Source of the DNA: Acidobacteriota bacterium
GTDB taxonomy: Bacteria; Acidobacteriota; Terriglobia; Acidiferrales; UBA7541
Length of the DNA stretch: 10,747 bases
Assembly: GCA_003224075.1 (NCBI GenBank)
Contig: QHYF01000168.1
Location: forward strand, 1 to 10,747
Reading direction: 5' to 3'
The translations under genes were made by a program, and so were the position numbers. Under the pieces are notes generated by a model that searched no databases, had not been told where the DNA came from, and saw only the letters and a program-made list of their open reading frames with translations. How positions within the stretch are numbered: position 1 is the first letter of the stretch; every line of letters begins with the position of its first letter. This document shows, one piece after another, positions 7,396-10,747 of this stretch.

Positions 7396-8751
7396 CTAGC
7401 AAAGCACGATCTTTTCGCGCTGGCGCGTGACGCGGCGCGTGGCGTTGCGCGTGTCGATGACCAGCTTCGCCGCATCCACGATCGCCACATAATCATAGCT
7501 CGAATGATCCGTGGCAATAACCACGGCATCGTAACTCCCGAGCGTCTGGGGAGTGAGCGGCACGGACTTCATGTTCGCATAATCGTAGTGCCGCATTTTG
7601 TGGAGCTGCGGGAAATAAGGGTCGTTGTAATCAAGCAGGGCGCCGCGCTGCTTCAGGAGCTGCATGATCTTCAGCGTGGGCGATTCGCGCAAATCATCCA
7701 CGTCCTTCTTGTAAGCCACACCAAGCACGAGAACCTTGGAGCCCTTCATGCTCTTCTTGCGTTCATTGAGCGAATTGGCGACAGCGTCCACCACGTGATA
7801 GGGCATCGCAGTATTAACTTCGCCCGCAAGCTCGATGAAACGCGTCGCGAAGTCAAATTCGCGAGCCTTCCAGGAAAGATAATACGGGTCGACCGGGATG
7901 CAGTGGCCACCGAGGCCCGGGCCGGGATAGAAGGGCATGTAGCCGAAGGGTTTGGTCGCGGCGGCGTCGATGACTTCCCAAATGTCAATGTTCATGCGCA
8001 GGCTGAGCATTTTTAGCTCGTTGACGAGCGCGATGTTCACGCAGCGGAAGATGTTTTCCAGCAGCTTGGCCATTTCCGCGGCGCGCGTGGAGCTGACGGG
8101 AACAACGCGCGCAACGACCTGCGTGTAGAGCGACTGCGCAGCGCGGCCGCTCGGCGGATTCAGGCCGCCAACGACCTTGGGAATCTGGGCCAGGCCGAAC
8201 TGCCTATTTCCGGGGTCTTCACGTTCCGGGGAGAATGCCAGATAGAAATCGCACGCGACGTTTTCATTTTCCGGGCCGGAAACGATGGGACAACGCAGAC
8301 CGCTTTTCTCCAGGATCGGGAGTACGAGCTCTTCGGTGGTGCCGGGGTAAGTCGTCGATTCGAGCACCACGAGCTGCCCCCTTTGGAGGTGGGGATAAAT
8401 GGAAATGGCGGTCTGTTCGACGTAGCTCAGATCGGGCTCGCGGCGCTCATCGAGCGGCGTGGGCACGCAGATGATGATGGCGTCGACGTCCTTCAATCTA
8501 GCGAAATCCGTGGTCGCGCTGAAATGCTTGCTGTTGACGAACTGCTGGATCTTATTCTGGGGAATATGCTCGATATAGGATTTGCCCGCATTGAGCATGT
8601 TCACTTTGGTGGCGTCAGTGTCAAATCCCGTAACTTTATGTCCCGCTTCGGCAAATCGCAGCGCCAGCGGCAAGCCCACATACCCGCAGCCGATGATTCC
8701 GACTTTGAGCTGATAGCCTTTGAAGAATTCGGGTTTTCGGTCAATTGGCAT
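7396..8751 (-). CDS. wbpA: UDP-N-acetyl-D-glucosamine 6-dehydrogenase, 451 aa
   Basis: This is a cytoplasmic nucleotide-sugar dehydrogenase that oxidises the C6 hydroxyl of UDP-GlcNAc to a carboxylate with two NAD+, giving UDP-GlcNAcA for surface polysaccharide. The N-terminal Rossmann fold carries GIIGCGYVGLPLA (G21-x-G23-x-x-G26). ESTTYPGTTEE is at 131-141 and FSPEREDPGN at ~173-182, the form typical of the UDP-GlcNAc (WbpA/TviB) branch rather than UDP-glucose dehydrogenases. EMAKLLENIFRCVNIALVNE (~226-245) is the central helix. GLGGHCIPVDPYYLSWKARE contains the catalytic Cys284. The C-terminal domain has VLVLGVAYKKDVDDLRESP. Length is normal and all key residues are present. The start at 8751 is the only reasonable ATG before the Rossmann motif, but the purine run GAGGAG lies ~13 nt away, so initiation may be weak. 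Same strand as the epimerase at 5136, although the DUF3108-like gene on the other strand lies between them. UDP-ManNAc as substrate (WecC) is less likely. Confidence 0.92.
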   Translation of the reverse strand: MPIDRKPEFFKGYQLKVGIIGCGYVGLPLALRFAEAGHKVTGFDTDATKVNMLNAGKSYIEHIPQNKIQQFVNSKHFSATTDFARLKDVDAIIICVPTPLDERREPDLSYVEQTAISIYPHLQRGQLVVLESTTYPGTTEELVLPILEKSGLRCPIVSGPENENVACDFYLAFSPEREDPGNRQFGLAQIPKVVGGLNPPSGRAAQSLYTQVVARVVPVSSTRAAEMAKLLENIFRCVNIALVNELKMLSLRMNIDIWEVIDAAATKPFGYMPFYPGPGLGGHCIPVDPYYLSWKAREFDFATRFIELAGEVNTAMPYHVVDAVANSLNERKKSMKGSKVLVLGVAYKKDVDDLRESPTLKIMQLLKQRGALLDYNDPYFPQLHKMRHYDYANMKSVPLTPQTLGSYDAVVIATDHSSYDYVAIVDAAKLVIDTRNATRRVTRQREKIVLC

Positions 8752-8839
8752 GGGTTGCGTTGCGCTCCTCGTTCTCTGTGACCTCGATCTGGCCGGGGTC
8801 CACCTAGTCGTGTTTTCGGGGATGCGCCCTCATCCGTGA

Positions 8840-8856
8840 CCCCGACCCGGTCGGGG
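8840..8856. repeat. GC-rich perfect hairpin in the dehydrogenase leader region
   Basis: CCCCGAC (8840-8846), loop CCG, GTCGGGG (8850-8856) is a perfect 7-bp stem. The GGGGTC at 8795-8800 can pair instead with GACCCC at 8838-8843, so two mutually exclusive structures are possible. If the minus-strand transcript starts near the AT-rich patch at ~8890, both lie in the 5' leader of the dehydrogenase gene. There is no U-tract and no recognised riboswitch. Confidence 0.4.
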
Positions 8857-8892
8857 CCAGCAGACCACAGGGCGGGCGTGAAAAGACATGTA

Positions 8893-8898
8893 AATATA
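8893..8898 (-). promoter_or_regulatory. Possible -10 box for the dehydrogenase gene
   Basis: On the minus strand TATATT (plus 8893-8898) lies in the only AT-rich patch of the 8752-9044 interval, downstream of a run of T residues. No good -35 hexamer was found at the usual spacing. Transcription would give a leader of ~135 nt containing the GC-rich hairpin. Confidence 0.25.
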
Positions 8899-9024
8899 GC
8901 AGGTTCCGCGCAAACAAAAAAAGCAGGCATTCTTCCGAATCGCCGCTTGTCCAAACGAGGTTGCCGCGGGCGGCGGGACAGGGGAAGATAGGAAGAACTT
9001 CGCTAGCCTCATTGCGGCGAGAGT

Positions 9025-9030
9025 TATAAC
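9025..9030 (+). promoter_or_regulatory. Possible -10 box for the TSUP/phosphatase operon
   Basis: TATAAC at 9025-9030 lies 14 nt before the first start codon at 9045. No -35 box was recognised at normal spacing. A start site here would leave a very short leader, consistent with the absence of a Shine-Dalgarno before 9045. Weak support. Confidence 0.2.
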
Positions 9031-9044
9031 GCTGTCCGATCACA

Positions 9045-9449
9045 ATGATATCGATTATTCTCTTGCTGGGACTTGTCGTCGGTGTGCTGGTGGGCCTCCT
9101 GGGCATCGGCGGCGGCGTGGTACTGGTGCCGGCCATCGTCTACCTGCTGCATGTGGACCAGCATCTGGCGCAGGGCACTTCACTATTCATCTTGTTGCCT
9201 CCTACCGGGCTGGGAGCCTTGCGGGAGTATTGGAAACAGGGCCAGGTCGATTTGAAAGCAGGGATTCTGTGTGCGCTGGGGATGCTGCTGGGCGCGTACG
9301 CTGGCAGCTTAGTTGCGCTTCCCCTGCCATCCCGCCATCTAAAGGGATTATTCGGGTGTTTCCTCATGCTGGCAGCACTCCTGCTGTGGAGAAGAGCGCG
9401 GCTGGAGGGCGGCGCAGCCGCGGGAGCAGAGGAGAGCGCCTGTGGCTGA
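9045..9449 (+). CDS. Half-size TauE/SafE (TSUP) family membrane protein, first copy, 134 aa
   Basis: This is an inner-membrane protein of the sulfite/sulfoacetate exporter (TSUP) superfamily, half the usual length of ~250 residues. It is mostly hydrophobic with about four membrane segments: ~2-18 leading into the re-entrant GLLGIGGGVVLVP motif (18-29), ~45-60, ~72-92 and ~100-115. The loop HLAQGTSLFILLPPTG (40-55) is the second family motif. The C-terminus is short, charged and alanine-rich. TSUP proteins normally contain two such four-helix repeats in one chain, and here the second repeat is a separate gene overlapping this one. The two products therefore probably assemble as a heteromer. 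No Shine-Dalgarno precedes the ATG, so the start rests on the complete first helix. Substrate unknown; a sulfur oxyanion is the family default. Confidence 0.85.
   Translation: MISIILLLGLVVGVLVGLLGIGGGVVLVPAIVYLLHVDQHLAQGTSLFILLPPTGLGALREYWKQGQVDLKAGILCALGMLLGAYAGSLVALPLPSRHLKGLFGCFLMLAALLLWRRARLEGGAAAGAEESACG
9429..9434 (+). promoter_or_regulatory. Ribosome binding site for the second TSUP gene, inside the first
   Basis: GAGGAG at 9429-9434, within the last codons of the first TSUP gene, is 7 nt before GTG 9442. This fixes the GTG start and implies translational coupling. Confidence 0.65.
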
Positions 9450-9825
9450 AGGGATTGGACGCAGCGCTGGAATTCTTGCCGTCGCGGCCGTTTGTGGAGC
9501 CGCTTCGGGGATGTTCGGGATCGGCGGCGGCGTTCTTCTCGTGCCGCTCCTGGGGTTGCTGTTTGCCTTCGGCCAGCACCGGGCGCAGGGAACGAGCTTG
9601 ATTGCGCTGATCCCGCCTACAGGAGTGCTGGCGCTAATGGCTTACGCAAAACAGGGATTCGTCTCTTGGAAGACGGGGCTGCTGCTGATTCCGGGAGTGT
9701 TTTTGGGCGGCATCGCAGGGGGAATCTTAGCAAAAAAGATCAAGCCGCGGCGGATGCGGCAGATTTTCGCGGGAATGTTGTTTGCACTTGGCGCCTGGCA
9801 AGTGTTCGGCGCCTGGGGGCGCTAA
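9442..9825 (+). CDS. Half-size TauE/SafE (TSUP) family membrane protein, second copy, 127 aa
   Basis: This protein aligns with the first copy along its whole length. GMFGIGGGVLLVPLLGLL (23-40) matches the first copy's GLLGIGGGVVLVP, and HRAQGTSLIALIPPTGVLAL (46-65) matches its HLAQGTSLFILLPPTG. Two further hydrophobic segments follow (~76-96 and ~108-124), giving about four helices. The basic stretch KKIKPRRMRQ (98-107) is expected on the cytoplasmic side. The start is GTG 9442, with a good Shine-Dalgarno inside the upstream gene and an 8-nt overlap. This suggests coupled synthesis in equal amounts. Together the two chains equal one normal TSUP permease. The next gene begins only 10 nt after the stop. 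Confidence 0.87.
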   Translation: MAEGIGRSAGILAVAAVCGAASGMFGIGGGVLLVPLLGLLFAFGQHRAQGTSLIALIPPTGVLALMAYAKQGFVSWKTGLLLIPGVFLGGIAGGILAKKIKPRRMRQIFAGMLFALGAWQVFGAWGR

Positions 9826-9835
9826 GGGACGTATC

Positions 9836-10612
9836 ATGCAAATGGTCGATGTGCATTGTCACATTCTGCCGGGGCTCGATGACGGCCCCGATACGATGGA
9901 TGAATCAATGTTGATGGCGGAATCGGCGATTGCCGACGGCATCAGCCATCTTGTCGCGACACCGCACTCCAACAGCACATACTTGTTCGATTACGCCCAG
10001 GTGCGCCGGATTCGGGATGAATTGCAGGCTAAGTTTCGCGACGGCCTGAAAATTGCCACGGGTTGCGACTTTCACCTGAATCCGGAAAATCTGGGATCGT
10101 TGCGCGCGGATAGCTCTCCCTATTGCATCAATCAAAAGAATTATTTGCTTGTGGAGTTCAATGAGATTTCGATTCCGCCTTCAATGGACAAAACGCTGCA
10201 CGAGATTCAGCTCGCCGGGGTGCGCCCCGTGATCACCCACCCGGAACGCAACCACATTTTGCGTGCCCACGCCGAACGCTTGAGAAAGTGGGTGCGGCAG
10301 GGTTGCTTCGTGCAGGTCACCGGAGGTGCGCTCACGGGAGGCTTTGGCCAAACGTCCCAGAAAGACGCGCTGCGATGGATTGAGGAGGGGCTCGTCCACT
10401 TCGTGGCCAGCGACGCGCACAACACACGGACCCGGCCGCTGCGCCTTCAGCCTGCCTATGACGTCGTGCTGGACCGGTTTGGCGAGGAAAAGGCCCGCGC
10501 CCTGTTCCTGGAGAATCCCTTGGCGGCGTTCGAGGGCCGGGAGTTGCCGCACGTTCCAGAAGTTGAACAGGAATTGCCATCGGCGCGGCGCAAGCGGTTC
10601 TTCTTTTTTTGA
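9836..10612 (+). CDS. PHP-type tyrosine-protein phosphatase (CpsB/YwqE family), 258 aa
   Basis: This is a cytoplasmic manganese-dependent phosphatase of the PHP fold. In capsule and EPS systems, members dephosphorylate the tyrosine-rich tail of the BY-kinase that controls polymerisation and export. Metal-binding motifs are in family order: VDVHCHILPGLDDGP (His7, His9), VATPHSN (His44), LLVEFNE (Glu107), PVITHPERN (His135) and FVASDAHNTRTRP (Asp193, His195). Length is typical (~250). The start ATG 9836 has AAGGGA at 9824-9829, spaced 6 nt; an in-frame ATG at 9842 is a near alternative. The gene follows the TSUP pair by 10 nt, so the three form one operon. No cognate kinase gene is in the window. 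The C-terminus is odd: RRKRFFFF, with four Phe encoded by a T-rich run that ends at the stop. That run is an indel-prone homopolymer. Confidence 0.9.
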   Translation: MQMVDVHCHILPGLDDGPDTMDESMLMAESAIADGISHLVATPHSNSTYLFDYAQVRRIRDELQAKFRDGLKIATGCDFHLNPENLGSLRADSSPYCINQKNYLLVEFNEISIPPSMDKTLHEIQLAGVRPVITHPERNHILRAHAERLRKWVRQGCFVQVTGGALTGGFGQTSQKDALRWIEEGLVHFVASDAHNTRTRPLRLQPAYDVVLDRFGEEKARALFLENPLAAFEGRELPHVPEVEQELPSARRKRFFFF

Positions 10613-10620
10613 AAATCTCC

Positions 10621-10635
10621 CGATGTTCACCATCG
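10621..10635. repeat. Short hairpin between converging gene ends
   Basis: CGATG (10621-10625), loop TTCAC, CATCG (10631-10635) is a perfect 5-bp stem in the 39-nt gap between the phosphatase stop and the putative minus-strand stop. It follows the T-rich end of the phosphatase gene instead of preceding a T-run. A terminator role is doubtful. Confidence 0.2.
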
Positions 10636-10651
10636 AAGAAAAACGCCCCGC

Positions 10652-10747
10652 TCATTGAGAAGCATGCAAGGGCAAGCCGGCCCAGGCATTCACCAGGCCA
10701 AGGACTTCGCGCAGCACATCCAGCGCATCATTCGTGGTTCTCCACCA
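10652..10747 (-). CDS. Possible 3' end of an unidentified minus-strand gene (partial)
   Basis: Read on the minus strand, an open frame from the right edge ends with TGA at 10652-10654. It encodes 31 residues, including NDALDVLREVLGLVNAWAGL, which look like a regular amphipathic helix with natural codon use. I do not recognise the family. The opposite strand also stays open from ATG 10664 to the edge (MQGQAGPGIHQAKDF...), so direction is not certain. The minus frame is preferred for its more protein-like composition. Confidence 0.35.
   Translation of the reverse strand, partial: WWRTTNDALDVLREVLGLVNAWAGLPLHASQ

Noticed and set aside
7318..8016. Plus-strand open frame of 232 codons opposite the dehydrogenase
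   Set aside because: It lies antisense to a dehydrogenase with all catalytic motifs intact; composition is that of a shadow frame.
10623..10658. Eleven-codon plus-strand frame (MFTIEEKRPAH)
   Set aside because: No ribosome site, too short to support, and it overlaps the small hairpin between converging genes.
1..10747. Mobile element, CRISPR array or toxin-antitoxin system
   Set aside because: I saw no transposase or integrase, no regularly spaced direct repeats, no target-site duplications and no small paired toxin-like genes in either strand.

Overview
The window reads as ordinary chromosome from a GC-rich, diderm (outer-membrane-bearing) bacterium. An lptD gene at the left edge requires an outer membrane. 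The mix of a long Asp-box propeller protein, a DUF3108-type protein and half-size TauE/SafE proteins beside polysaccharide genes looks most like an Acidobacteriota chromosome. That placement is an inference from gene content, not from a marker gene. No rRNA, tRNA, CRISPR array or insertion sequence was found.

Layout, left to right. (1) 1-1306, minus strand: the N-terminal ~435 codons of the LPS-assembly protein LptD, running off the left edge. (2) A divergent intergenic region holds a good promoter candidate for the rightward gene. (3) 1548-4853, plus: a secreted 1101-residue protein with about eleven Asp-box (BNR) motifs, a Lys/Asp/Glu-rich linker, a small beta domain and a helical tail. (4) 4854-5135: a convergent intergenic region with inverted repeats. 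(5) 5136-6095, minus: an NAD-dependent sugar-nucleotide epimerase (extended SDR). (6) 6337-7219, plus: a membrane-anchored DUF3108-like gene broken by a one-base frameshift near 6886. (7) 7396-8751, minus: a UDP-GlcNAc 6-dehydrogenase. (8) 8752-9044: a divergent intergenic region with a GC-rich hairpin and an AT-rich promoter candidate. (9) 9045-10612, plus: a tight three-gene run of two half-size TauE/SafE (TSUP) membrane proteins that overlap by 8 nt, then a PHP-type CpsB/YwqE tyrosine phosphatase. (10) The last ~96 bases may hold the 3' end of an unidentified minus-strand gene.

Functionally, most of the window points to the cell envelope. The dehydrogenase and epimerase together could make UDP-GlcNAcA/UDP-GalNAcA-type precursors for a surface polysaccharide. 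The PHP phosphatase belongs to a family that resets the tyrosine-kinase switch of capsule/EPS export. LptD delivers LPS to the outer membrane. The TSUP pair is presumably an anion or sulfur-compound exporter, and its place in the phosphatase operon is unexplained.

Nothing here amounts to a clearly new defence or mobile system. The points most worth a second look are the split TSUP pair in an operon with the phosphatase, the clean one-base frameshift in the DUF3108-like gene, and the structured leader and terminal regions.
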